A stretch of 64,000 bases of DNA from Lentzea guizhouensis (GTDB taxonomy: Bacteria > Actinomycetota > Actinomycetes > Mycobacteriales > Pseudonocardiaceae): assembly GCF_001701025.1 (NCBI RefSeq), contig NZ_CP016793.1, forward strand, positions 4,216,001 through 4,280,000, given 5' to 3'. Under the pieces are notes generated by a model. That model worked only from the letters and a program-made list of their open reading frames with translations, did no database searches and was not told the origin of the DNA. Shown piece by piece: positions 54,208 through 64,000 of the stretch. Position 1 is the first letter of the stretch, and the number at the start of each line of letters is the position of its first letter. A program made the position numbers and the translations under genes.

Positions 54208-55209
54208 GTGCGTGGAGCAACTGGAATCGGATCACTGCCCGGAACCGACATCGACGAGGCGGCGCGGGTGGTCGTCGGCGAGCTGCCGGAGCTGCCGCAC
54301 GTGCCGGAGCTGCCTGCGCGGGGAGTCGGCGCGGACATGATCGGCCGCACCGCCGGCCTGCTGGTCGACCTCGCGATCGAGGTGATCACGTCCGGCTACC
54401 GCGTGACGCCGCGCCCCGGCCGGGACCACCGGCGGGCGGTCGACCTGCTGCGCGGTGACCTGGACGCGTTCGACGAGGCGCTGGAACGCGCGGGCGCGCG
54501 GCCGGCGACGGTCAAGGTGCAGGCGGCGGGGCCGTGGACGTTGATGTCGAACATCGAGCTGGTACGCGGTCATCGCGTGCTCACGGACCGCGGGGCCGTG
54601 AAGGAGTTCTCCGAGTCACTGGCCGAGGGGCTGCGGCAGCACGCCGCCGAGGTCGCGAAGCGCACCGGCGCGAAGGTTGTGGTGCAGCTCGACGAACCGG
54701 GGCTGCCCGCGGTGCTGGAGGGCTTGCTGCCGACGCCGTCGAAGCTCGGCACCGTGCCCGCCGTGCCCGTGCCGGACGCCCGCGCGGTGCTCGCCACCGT
54801 GATCGAGGCCCTGGGTGAGCACGAGGTGGTCGTCCACTGCTGTGCGCCGCAGCCGCCGCTGTCGTTGCTGCGGGAGGCGGGGGCGGCGGCGATCGCGTTC
54901 GACGCGACGCTGATCAAGGGGGCGGCCGCGCTCGACGAGATCGGCGAGACGTGGGAGGCGGGCACGACGCTCGCGCTCGGGCTGGTGCCGAGCACCGACC
55001 CCGGTGTGCCGGTGGCGTTGAAGGAGGTCGGCCAGCGGGCCTTCACCCTGGTCGACCGGCTGGGCTTTCCGCGGTCGATCCTCGCCGAGAAGGCGCTGCC
55101 CACTCCCACGTGCGGGCTGGCGGGTGCGACGGCCGGCTGGGTGAAGCGCGCGCTGTCACTGACCCGTGACCTGTCCGCGTCGTTCGTGGAGCCGCCTGAG
55201 GGCTGGTGA
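54208..55209 (+). CDS. MetE-core-like (UROD/MetE-type) methionine synthase family protein (Rv3015c-like)
   Basis: The product is 333 residues, equivalent only to the C-terminal catalytic domain of cobalamin-independent methionine synthase. TGIGSLPGTDIDEAAR opens it; VVQLDEPGLPAV and the zinc-site-like VVVHCCAPQPP (HxC, about residue 211) with a later Cys in PTPTCGLAGAT (about 302) match MetE zinc ligands. It lacks the N-terminal half, so the methyl donor may differ from that of MetE. GTG 54208 follows AACAAT by seven bases. It corresponds to Rv3015c. A Cys-rich short ORF and terminator lie upstream. Confidence 0.82.
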   Translation: MRGATGIGSLPGTDIDEAARVVVGELPELPHVPELPARGVGADMIGRTAGLLVDLAIEVITSGYRVTPRPGRDHRRAVDLLRGDLDAFDEALERAGARPATVKVQAAGPWTLMSNIELVRGHRVLTDRGAVKEFSESLAEGLRQHAAEVAKRTGAKVVVQLDEPGLPAVLEGLLPTPSKLGTVPAVPVPDARAVLATVIEALGEHEVVVHCCAPQPPLSLLREAGAAAIAFDATLIKGAAALDEIGETWEAGTTLALGLVPSTDPGVPVALKEVGQRAFTLVDRLGFPRSILAEKALPTPTCGLAGATAGWVKRALSLTRDLSASFVEPPEGW

Positions 55210-55243
55210 TGTCCGGTTTGTGGGGCTAGTCTGCTGCGAACTA

Positions 55244-55260
55244 TTAGGAAACTTTCTTAA
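55244..55260. promoter_or_regulatory. 17-bp palindrome TTAGGAAA-n-TTTCTTAA before GH9 gene
   Basis: TTAGGAAA and TTTCTTAA flank one central C; one base departs from perfect symmetry. It is AT-rich in a GC-rich region and 41 bases before the GH9 ATG. AGGAAA/TTTCCT-type boxes are known before secreted polysaccharide-degrading genes in actinomycetes (for example ROK-family CsnR sites, from memory). It is likely the substrate-responsive operator. Confidence 0.6.
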
Positions 55261-55300
55261 CCGAAGGCCACCGCCGCGGCCTGGACCGGGAGTTCCGAAC

Positions 55301-57154
55301 ATGCGCATCAGACGTGCGGCCCTCGTCGCCGCAGTGTTGACCGGGGTGGTCGTGGCGCCTGCCCAGGCGGCGCCCACCTCCCACATCAGGCTCGACCAGG
55401 TCGGGTTCGGCACCGGCGAGGCGAAGCACGCCTACGTGCTCGGCGGTGCCGCGAACGCCCGGTTCTCCGTGGTGGACAGCCGCGGCCGGACCGTGCTGAC
55501 CGGGCGGACGGGTGCCTCGACGGGGTCGTGGAGCGAGAAGTTCCCGTCCGTGCACCCGATCGACTTCTCCGGGGTGCACAAGCCGGGGACGTACCGGATC
55601 AAGGTCGGCTCGGCCACCTCGACGGCGTTCAAGATCGACTCGCTGAACCGGCTGTTCGCGCCGGTCGCCCACAACACCGTCGAGTTCTTCCAGGCGCAGC
55701 GCGACGGCGCGGACGTCATCCCCGGCCGGTTGAACCGCAAGCCCGCGCACCTCACCGACCGCGAGGCGCTGGTCTACGAGGAGCCGGTGTTCGCGGGTGA
55801 GGGCGGTGACCAGATCGCGGCGCCGCTGAAGCCGACCGGCGCGAAGGTCGACCTCGAGGGCGGCTGGTTCGACGCCGGTGACTTCGTGAAGTTCACGCAC
55901 GCCTCGTCGTACTCGACGGCCTCGATGCTGCTCGCGTTGCGCAACAAGCACGACGACGCGCTGTACGCGGAGGCCAAGTTCGGCCTCAAGTGGCTCGACA
56001 AGGCCTGGGACGAGAAGACCGGCACGCTCTACGCGCAGGTCGGCATCGGCACCGGGTCCGAGGAGTTCGGCTTCGTCGGCGACCACGACGTGTGGCGGCT
56101 GCCGGAGGCCGACGACAAGCTTCAGGTGGAGCCGGGCGACAGCGAGTACTTCATCAAGCACCGCCCGGTGTTCCGCGCGAACGTCGCCGGCGAGAAGATC
56201 AGCCCGAACCTGGTCGGCCGGGTGGCCGGCTCGTTCGCCCTGGCGGCGCAGATCGAGGCGCGCAAGAACCCGCGCCTGGCCCGTGCGTACCTGGACAAGG
56301 CCGCGCAGCTGTTCTCGCTGGCCAAGACGGAGGACGTGGGCCAGCTCGTGACGGCGTTCCCGCACGCCTACTACCCGGAACCGTCGTGGACCGACGACCT
56401 GGAGTTCGGCGCGACGCAGCTCGCGCTGGCCGCGAAGGCGTTGCACGACAAGCGGTACCAGCAGTTCGCCCGGGCCGCGGCGCACTGGGCCAAGGAGTTC
56501 CTGGCGACCGGTGACCCCGACACGTTGAACGTCTACAACATCTCCGCGCTCGGCCACGCCGACCTCGCAAAGCTGCTGAAGGCAGGCGTTCCCGGTGCCG
56601 AGGTGACCGAGGCGCAGGTCGTCGGTGACCTGAAGCGGCAGCTGAAGCAGGGTGCCGATGCGGCGAAGAGCTCGCCGTTCCGCACCGCCGCCAACGTCGA
56701 GACGTGGGACGTCGGCTCGCGCACGTTCGGGTTCATCACCACCGCGGCGCTGTACCAGAAGGTGACCGGTGACAAGACCTACCAGACGTTCGGCACGCAG
56801 CAGCGCGGCTTCGCGCTCGGCACCAACGCCTGGGGCACGTCGCTGATCGTCGGTGTCGGCGCGAGGTTCCCCGAGTGCCCGCACCACCAGGCGGCCAACC
56901 TCTCCGGCTCGCCGGACGGCGGTTCCAAGGTGCTGGTCGGCGCGGTGATCAACGGCCCGAACGACGCCTCGCTGTTCGGTGGCCTCGGTGAGATGCCGCC
57001 GGGGTCGGTGAGCTGCACCAAGCCGTACACGCTGGAGTTCAACTCGGCGAAGTCGGTGTTCGCCGACGACCTGCGGTCGTGGCCGAGCTCCGAGCCCGCC
57101 ATCGACTTCACGGCGACGGGCGTGCTGGGCTTCTCGTTGATCGCGCACGGCTGA
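55301..57154 (+). CDS. Secreted GH9 family glycoside hydrolase (endoglucanase type)
   Basis: The product is 617 residues. A signal peptide (MRIRRAALVAAVLTGVVV, cleavage near AQAA) precedes an N-terminal Ig-like cellulase domain (HIRLDQVGFGTGEAKHAYV to about residue 110) and the GH9 (alpha/alpha)6 catalytic domain. The base Asp region is GGWFDAGDFVKFTH (about residue 191), and the acid Glu is in SSEPAIDFTATGVLGF (about 600). It should act on beta-1,4-glucan or a related polymer outside the cell. No cellulose-binding module follows. ATG 55301 has GGGAG upstream. It is alone, behind a 17-bp palindrome. Confidence 0.9.
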   Translation: MRIRRAALVAAVLTGVVVAPAQAAPTSHIRLDQVGFGTGEAKHAYVLGGAANARFSVVDSRGRTVLTGRTGASTGSWSEKFPSVHPIDFSGVHKPGTYRIKVGSATSTAFKIDSLNRLFAPVAHNTVEFFQAQRDGADVIPGRLNRKPAHLTDREALVYEEPVFAGEGGDQIAAPLKPTGAKVDLEGGWFDAGDFVKFTHASSYSTASMLLALRNKHDDALYAEAKFGLKWLDKAWDEKTGTLYAQVGIGTGSEEFGFVGDHDVWRLPEADDKLQVEPGDSEYFIKHRPVFRANVAGEKISPNLVGRVAGSFALAAQIEARKNPRLARAYLDKAAQLFSLAKTEDVGQLVTAFPHAYYPEPSWTDDLEFGATQLALAAKALHDKRYQQFARAAAHWAKEFLATGDPDTLNVYNISALGHADLAKLLKAGVPGAEVTEAQVVGDLKRQLKQGADAAKSSPFRTAANVETWDVGSRTFGFITTAALYQKVTGDKTYQTFGTQQRGFALGTNAWGTSLIVGVGARFPECPHHQAANLSGSPDGGSKVLVGAVINGPNDASLFGGLGEMPPGSVSCTKPYTLEFNSAKSVFADDLRSWPSSEPAIDFTATGVLGFSLIAHG

Positions 57155-57189
57155 GTGGCGGCGGGCCGGGTGTTCGTTCCGGACTGCGC

Positions 57190-57669
57190 TCAGAGCCGGT
57201 TGAACGGCTCCGCGTACCGGAACGGCCCCGGCTCGACCGGCGCGAACAACCGCGCCTGGAAGTGCGGCGCCCACTCGGCGACTGGCGGCGTGATCCCGAG
57301 CTCCGCGGCCGGCCGGAACCCGAACCGCGAGTAGTACCGCGGGTCGCCGAGCAGGATCACCGCCTTCTCCCCGCGAGCCTCCGCGGCGCCGAGCACCGCG
57401 TGCATCAACGCCTTCCCGATCCCCGCCCGCTGGTGCTCCGGGTGCACGGCGATCGGCCCGAGCCCCAGGGCCGGCGTGTCACCGACGTACCCGCGCGTGC
57501 ACACGACGTGCCCCAGCACCCCGTCCTCCACCAGCGACAGCTCCGGGACCCAGCCCTCGTCGTCCCGCAGCCAGTCGATCAGCCCGGCCTCCGGGCCGTT
57601 CTTGAACGCGAGGTTCGTGACGTCGCGGATGGCGTCGATGTCTGCGGGCGTCTCCCGCCGGATCAGCAT
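57190..57669 (-). CDS. GNAT family N-acetyltransferase
   Basis: The product is 159 residues. The acetyl-CoA loop is VHPEHQRAGIGKALM (Q/RxxGxG/A, here QRAGIG) and the closing segments LGDPRYYSRFGFRPAAELGI are typical of YhbS-like GNAT enzymes. The target is unknown. Start ATG 57669; the frame continues upstream only as antisense of the next gene. Confidence 0.87.
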   Translation of the reverse strand: MLIRRETPADIDAIRDVTNLAFKNGPEAGLIDWLRDDEGWVPELSLVEDGVLGHVVCTRGYVGDTPALGLGPIAVHPEHQRAGIGKALMHAVLGAAEARGEKAVILLGDPRYYSRFGFRPAAELGITPPVAEWAPHFQARLFAPVEPGPFRYAEPFNRL

Positions 57670-57707
57670 GCCGCGAACTTTGTCTGGGCAACGCGCGCGA
57701 CGCCACT

Positions 57708-57713
57708 CATAAT
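57708..57713 (+). promoter_or_regulatory. CATAAT -10 box upstream of YdeI-like gene
   Basis: CATAAT differs from the consensus TATAAT by one base and lies about 20 bases before the GTG at 57733, with GAGGAGG between them as ribosome site. Confidence 0.4.
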
Positions 57714-57732
57714 TCGCACGAGCGAGGAGGGT

Positions 57733-58293
57733 GTGTTGATCGTCTTCGAGGGGCCGGAGGAGTTCGACCGGTGGTTGCACGCCAACGGTGCGACCGAGAC
57801 CGAGCTGTGGCTCAAGTACGCCAAGAAGGGCTCCGGGCAGACCTCGATCACCTACGACCAGGCGCTCGACGTCGCGCTGTGCCACGGGTGGATCGACGGG
57901 CTGGTGCGGTCGATCGACGAGACCTGGTACTCGCAGCGCTGGACGCCGCGCAAGCCGCGCAGCAAGTGGTCCAAGCGCAACTGCGGCAAGGTCGAGGAGC
58001 TGATCGCGGCCGGGAGGATGCTGCCGGCGGGGCTGGCGGAGGTCGAGAAGGCCAAGGCGGACGGGCGCTGGGAGGCGGCGTACGCGGGACCGGCGACGAT
58101 CGAGGTGCCGGACGACCTGCGGCGGGCGCTGGACGCCAACCCGGCGGCCGCGAAGGTCTTCGAGACGCTCAACAGCCAGAACCGGTACGCGATCCTGCTG
58201 CGCGTGCACGACGCGAAACGCGCGGAGACCCGGCAGCGCCGCATCGCCCAGTTCGTCGACATGCTGGCGGAAGGGCGCAAGCTCTACGCTTGA
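57733..58293 (+). CDS. YdeI/OmpD-associated family protein (DUF1905/DUF1801-related)
   Basis: The product is 186 residues. The N-terminal FEGPEEFDRWLHANGATETE, LWLKYAKKGSGQTSITYDQA and CHGWIDGLVRSIDE with WYSQRWTPRKPRSKWSKRN are hallmarks of the YdeI family (bacteriocin-protection-like). The function is unresolved. The start is either GTG 57733 or TTG 57736; GAGGAGG lies 2 to 5 bases upstream. The next gene starts 5 bases after its stop. Confidence 0.83.
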   Translation: MLIVFEGPEEFDRWLHANGATETELWLKYAKKGSGQTSITYDQALDVALCHGWIDGLVRSIDETWYSQRWTPRKPRSKWSKRNCGKVEELIAAGRMLPAGLAEVEKAKADGRWEAAYAGPATIEVPDDLRRALDANPAAAKVFETLNSQNRYAILLRVHDAKRAETRQRRIAQFVDMLAEGRKLYA

Positions 58294-58298
58294 GAATC

Positions 58299-61587
<3,289 letters not shown>

Positions 61588-61590
61588 GCG

Positions 61591-62115
61591 ATGAAAGCCT
61601 TGCCCGCGGTCGTGCTGGCCGCGTTGGTCACCTCCACCGCCGCCGCCTCGGCCACCCCGCTGACACTGGCGGAGCCCGACCAGGCCCGGATCGCCGCACT
61701 CGCCCAGACCTACCTGCAGAACCGGGCGCAGAAGGTCACCAGTGCCCCGCAGACGCCCGGCTTCGGCGTCCCGCTCGCCCCGGCGCTGGCCGCGACGCTG
61801 CAGACCCACGAGGTCAAGCTGGAGGCCGCCCGCGCGTCGAGGTCGCCGCACAGCCACTACCGGTCCGCGGTGGTCAGGACCCGCGTCGCCCGCTTCGACG
61901 TCCAGACCCGCGACATGGTCGTGGCGCACGTCCACGAGCACGGCGAGCTGTACTTCGAACCGCCCGGCACCCCGCCGTACACCGGCTACGGCCTGATGCA
62001 CCGCCTCACCGTGCAACGGCAGAACGGCGACTGGGTGCTCGCCGACGTGGCGATCGAGCGCTACAAGGCGTGCGGCCTGCTGCCCGAACCCCAGTCGGTG
62101 ACCTGCGAGCGCTAG
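61591..62115 (+). CDS. Secreted protein, unknown function
   Basis: The product is 174 residues. A signal peptide (MKALPAVVLAALVTSTAAAS) is followed by a mature region with PDQARIAALAQTYLQNRAQK, a His-rich stretch (SRSPHSHYRS, then AHVHEHGELYF) and a conserved-looking YTGYGLMHRLTVQRQNGDWV, ending with two Cys (KACGLL, VTCER). This has the shape of a SnoaL/NTF2-like secreted domain, but that is inference. The His cluster could bind metal. Its TAG stop lies in CTAG, shared with the stop of the SWIM gene on the other strand. Confidence 0.68.
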   Translation: MKALPAVVLAALVTSTAAASATPLTLAEPDQARIAALAQTYLQNRAQKVTSAPQTPGFGVPLAPALAATLQTHEVKLEAARASRSPHSHYRSAVVRTRVARFDVQTRDMVVAHVHEHGELYFEPPGTPPYTGYGLMHRLTVQRQNGDWVLADVAIERYKACGLLPEPQSVTCER

Positions 62116-62597
62116 CGCGGTGCCCGCTCCACTTCCTTCGGCGCCTTCATGATCCGCGCCCGCAGCCCGAGATCACCCGCCGCCTGCTCGTACAACAGCT
62201 CCCGCACCACCTCGGCCGGCAACGATCTCAGCCGGTCGCGCAGCTCCACGTCCTCCGCGTCCGGCGGCGGCACGGTCTCCCCGCGCTCCAGCAGCACCAG
62301 CCCGACCGCCACGCAGTGCTTGCAGAAGAACCCCTCGGCGCCGTGCGGACAGGTGCACGAACCCGCCAGGTGCGTCTCCGCCCATGAGAGCTCCACCGAG
62401 TACAGGGCGTCCTCGCTGCCACGCACCAGAGCCGTCACGTGCCTGCTGTGCACCCGCAACGCGCGCACGGAATCGCGGTAGGTCAAACCACGCCAGTACG
62501 ACTTGGTGCCCGCGCGGTGCAACAGCAGGTCGGTGGTGAGGGTCGTCGACACGACGATCATCCAACCGGGTGACCGCGCGAACGAACAAACATCCAT
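62112..62597 (-). CDS. SWIM zinc-finger protein
   Basis: The product is 161 residues. The SWIM motif is complete: CTCPHGAEGFFCKHCVAVGL (CxC, then CxHC, about residues 93-107 from ATG 62597). The N-terminus WRGLTYRDSVRALRVHSRHV and the C-terminal helical part are typical of short SWIM proteins in actinobacteria; the usual long partner is not in the window. The ATG at 62597 lies 1 base after the small membrane protein stop (TGAGATG), which favours coupled translation; ATG 62561 is possible. Confidence 0.8.
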   Translation of the reverse strand: MDVCSFARSPGWMIVVSTTLTTDLLLHRAGTKSYWRGLTYRDSVRALRVHSRHVTALVRGSEDALYSVELSWAETHLAGSCTCPHGAEGFFCKHCVAVGLVLLERGETVPPPDAEDVELRDRLRSLPAEVVRELLYEQAAGDLGLRARIMKAPKEVERAPR

Positions 62598-62598
62598 C

Positions 62599-62736
62599 TC
62601 AGCGTTTGCGCCGCACGATCAACACCACCACGACGGCCACCACCGCGGCCAGACCGGCAACGCCCAGTGCTAGGTCGGCCCACGCCGGGTCCGGCATCAG
62701 GTCGGACGGTTGCGCCGTCAGCGGAGCCGATCGCAT
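62599..62736 (-). CDS. Small single-pass membrane protein, 45 residues
   Basis: A short frame with one strong C-terminal hydrophobic helix (LALGVAGLAAVVAVVVVLIV) and a closing RRKR, so the end should stay in the cytosol. I prefer ATG 62736 because TAGTTT (complement of 62744-62749) lies seven bases upstream; ATG 62754 gives 51 residues. The stop is 1 base before the SWIM gene start. I do not recognise the family. Confidence 0.55.
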   Translation of the reverse strand: MRSAPLTAQPSDLMPDPAWADLALGVAGLAAVVAVVVVLIVRRKR

Positions 62737-62796
62737 GAGGTCAAAACTAGCCATTGGCCGCACGCGACGGCCAGCGTTGTGTGGGACCGTTGACCT

Positions 62797-63486
62797 GTGC
62801 TGCAAGCCTGTCTGAACGGCTCCCGCACCGCGCAGGAGCACCCGGCCCTGCCGTTGAGCCCCGAGCGGCTGGCCGAGGACGCCGCCGACGTCGCCGCGCT
62901 CGGTGTGACCTCCGTGCACTTCCACCCGAGGGACGTCATCGGTGCGCCGACGCTCGTCGGACCCGAGGTCGCCACCACGATCGCCACGGTCAGGGCGGCG
63001 GTGCCCGGCATCGAGATCGGGGTGTCCACCGACGTCGACGGGTCGCGCACCACGCTGGTCGCCAGCTGGGCGCCGCTCGCGACCGGACGGCCGGACATCG
63101 CCTCCGTGCGGGCCGGCGCGCCGGGCTGGCGGGAGGTCGTCGAGGCGCTGCACCGGGTCAACGTCGCCGTCGAGCTCGTGGTCGACAGCCCGGCCGCCGC
63201 CCAGCTGGTGCGGGACGTGGAGCGCGTGGCGCGGCTGAGGGTCACCGCGACCCGCGCGAACGTCGCGGAGCTGCTCGCCCACGTCGAACCGCTCAACCGG
63301 CCGATCCTGCTGCACGGCAGGGACGACGAGGCCTGGCCGCTGCTCGACCACGCCGGTCGCCTGGAACACAGCACGCGGATGGGCCTCGCGGACACGCTGG
63401 AGCTCCCCGACGGGCGCACGGCCAAGAACAACGTCGAGCTCGTCGCGATGGCCCGCAAGTCGCTGCGGACCAAGGCACCGCAGTAG
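62797..63486 (+). CDS. 3-keto-5-aminohexanoate cleavage family protein (BKACE)
   Basis: The product is 229 residues, shorter than the usual 270-310. BKACE enzymes use zinc to condense a beta-keto acid with acetyl-CoA. The metal site is SVHFHPRD (HxH, about residue 40) and the fold continues with EIGVSTDVDG and VELVVDSPAAA; the late MGLADTLELPDGRTAKNNVE is characteristic. The start is GTG 62797. The substrate is unknown, and the missing length is mainly in the C-terminal barrel. Confidence 0.8.
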   Translation: MLQACLNGSRTAQEHPALPLSPERLAEDAADVAALGVTSVHFHPRDVIGAPTLVGPEVATTIATVRAAVPGIEIGVSTDVDGSRTTLVASWAPLATGRPDIASVRAGAPGWREVVEALHRVNVAVELVVDSPAAAQLVRDVERVARLRVTATRANVAELLAHVEPLNRPILLHGRDDEAWPLLDHAGRLEHSTRMGLADTLELPDGRTAKNNVELVAMARKSLRTKAPQ

Positions 63487-63489
63487 AGC

Positions 63490-64000
63490 TCAGTCCGGCA
63501 GCACCACGGCCACGATGCCCGCCAGGTGCGCGAGCCTCGCCACCTCGGCCGCGCGGAACATGGGGCCACCGGGGCGGCCGACGACCAGCACCCGGTCGGG
63601 CTTGCCCAGCGGCGTGGCGGCCAGCTCGGTGCCCAGCTCGCGCCAGGTCTCCGGCACCCACTCCTCCTCGCCGTCGAGCACGGTCGCGCGCTCCAGCGGG
63701 AACCACGGCACGTTCGCCATCCGCGTCTCCGGCGCGGCCGACGACGAGGTCAGCCGGTTGATGCCGGCGCCCTCGGGACCGACCACGACGGCCCAGCCGG
63801 CCCGGATGATCTTCGGGACGCCCTCGGTGAAGACCTCGAGGCCCTTGTGCGGCTCCTCGGCGATCTCCTCGACGAGCTCCAGCTCGCGGTGGGTGTCCAG
63901 GATGCCCGCGTACGGGCGCACGGCGTCGACCTCGACGCCGTCGACGGACTCGGCCGCGGTGATCAGCGTGTCCGGCAGGCGGCCGGACGGCAGCTCCACC
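63490..64000 (-). CDS. ACT-domain amino-acid-binding protein (5' partial, continues past window)
   Basis: About 170 C-terminal residues are present; the GTG near 63999 is inside the gene and codes Val. The visible part opens with the end of an ACT domain (ELPSGRLPDTLITAAESVDG then VEVDAVRPYAGILDTHREL), then a region with EGVPKIIRAGWAVVVG, TRMANVPWFPLERATVLDGE and VGRPGGPMFRAAEVARLAHL. This matches the protein encoded between ligA and gatC in many actinobacteria (Rv3013-like). Its role is unknown; ligand sensing is inference from ACT. Confidence 0.8.
   Translation of the reverse strand, partial: VELPSGRLPDTLITAAESVDGVEVDAVRPYAGILDTHRELELVEEIAEEPHKGLEVFTEGVPKIIRAGWAVVVGPEGAGINRLTSSSAAPETRMANVPWFPLERATVLDGEEEWVPETWRELGTELAATPLGKPDRVLVVGRPGGPMFRAAEVARLAHLAGIVAVVLPD

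Overview
The window is a GC-rich (about 70%), densely coded chromosomal segment from an actinobacterium. Many genes start with GTG, many overlap by 4 bases (GTGA or ATGA), and many starts sit 6 to 9 bases behind a TANNNT box, as in leaderless actinobacterial transcripts. Gene content and order point to the Pseudonocardiales (Lentzea/Saccharothrix-like); the genus is inference. There is no rRNA, tRNA, CRISPR array, prophage or transposase that I can see. This is mostly core chromosome.

Layout. 1-2.5 kb: the 3' part of a DUF6114-type membrane protein and a zinc metallopeptidase lipoprotein. 2.6-10 kb, minus strand: the complete GlgE operon glgE-treS-pep2-glgB (trehalose to maltose to maltose-1-phosphate to branched alpha-glucan). 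10.2-11.8 kb: a Ser/Thr kinase facing away from glgE, whose transmembrane and extracellular part lies in another frame. 11.9-14.5 kb: glgP, ending in a strong hairpin. 14.8-17.6 kb: a small secreted protein, a membrane/TPR protein, and a rhodanese plus cysteine dioxygenase pair preceded by a previously unlabelled 28-codon leader peptide with an attenuator-like hairpin. 17.9-20 kb: glgX. 20.3-21.5 kb: a DUF222/HNH protein.

21.5-64 kb follows much of the M. tuberculosis Rv3041c to Rv3013 order with inserts: ABC ATPase, enoyl-CoA hydratase, two methyltransferases; then GT4, GH57 and methyltransferase (like Rv3032-Rv3031-Rv3030, the methylglucose lipopolysaccharide genes); etfB-etfA; a GNAT acyltransferase and a lysophospholipid-type acyltransferase; MFS; cysteine desulfurase and mnmA; a MetE-core-like protein; ligA; and an ACT-domain protein cut by the window end. 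Inserts include two TetR systems with clear palindromic operators, GH92 and nucleoside hydrolase genes, a DivIVA-like/OmpA-like cell-envelope operon, two DegV paralogues, a GH9 cellulase-type enzyme behind a 17-bp palindrome, and small membrane and cytosolic proteins.

The main theme is alpha-glucan and trehalose metabolism: synthesis by GlgE, two unrelated branching enzymes (GH13 and GH57), breakdown by GlgP and GlgX, and possible kinase control. The second theme is sulfur: the cysteine dioxygenase/rhodanese operon with its leader peptide, cysteine desulfurase and MnmA, and a 21-residue peptide with eight cysteines plus a terminator in front of a MetE-like gene. The two cysteine-codon-rich short ORFs are the most novel items; both look like candidate cysteine-responsive attenuators, and the second could instead encode a metal-binding peptide.
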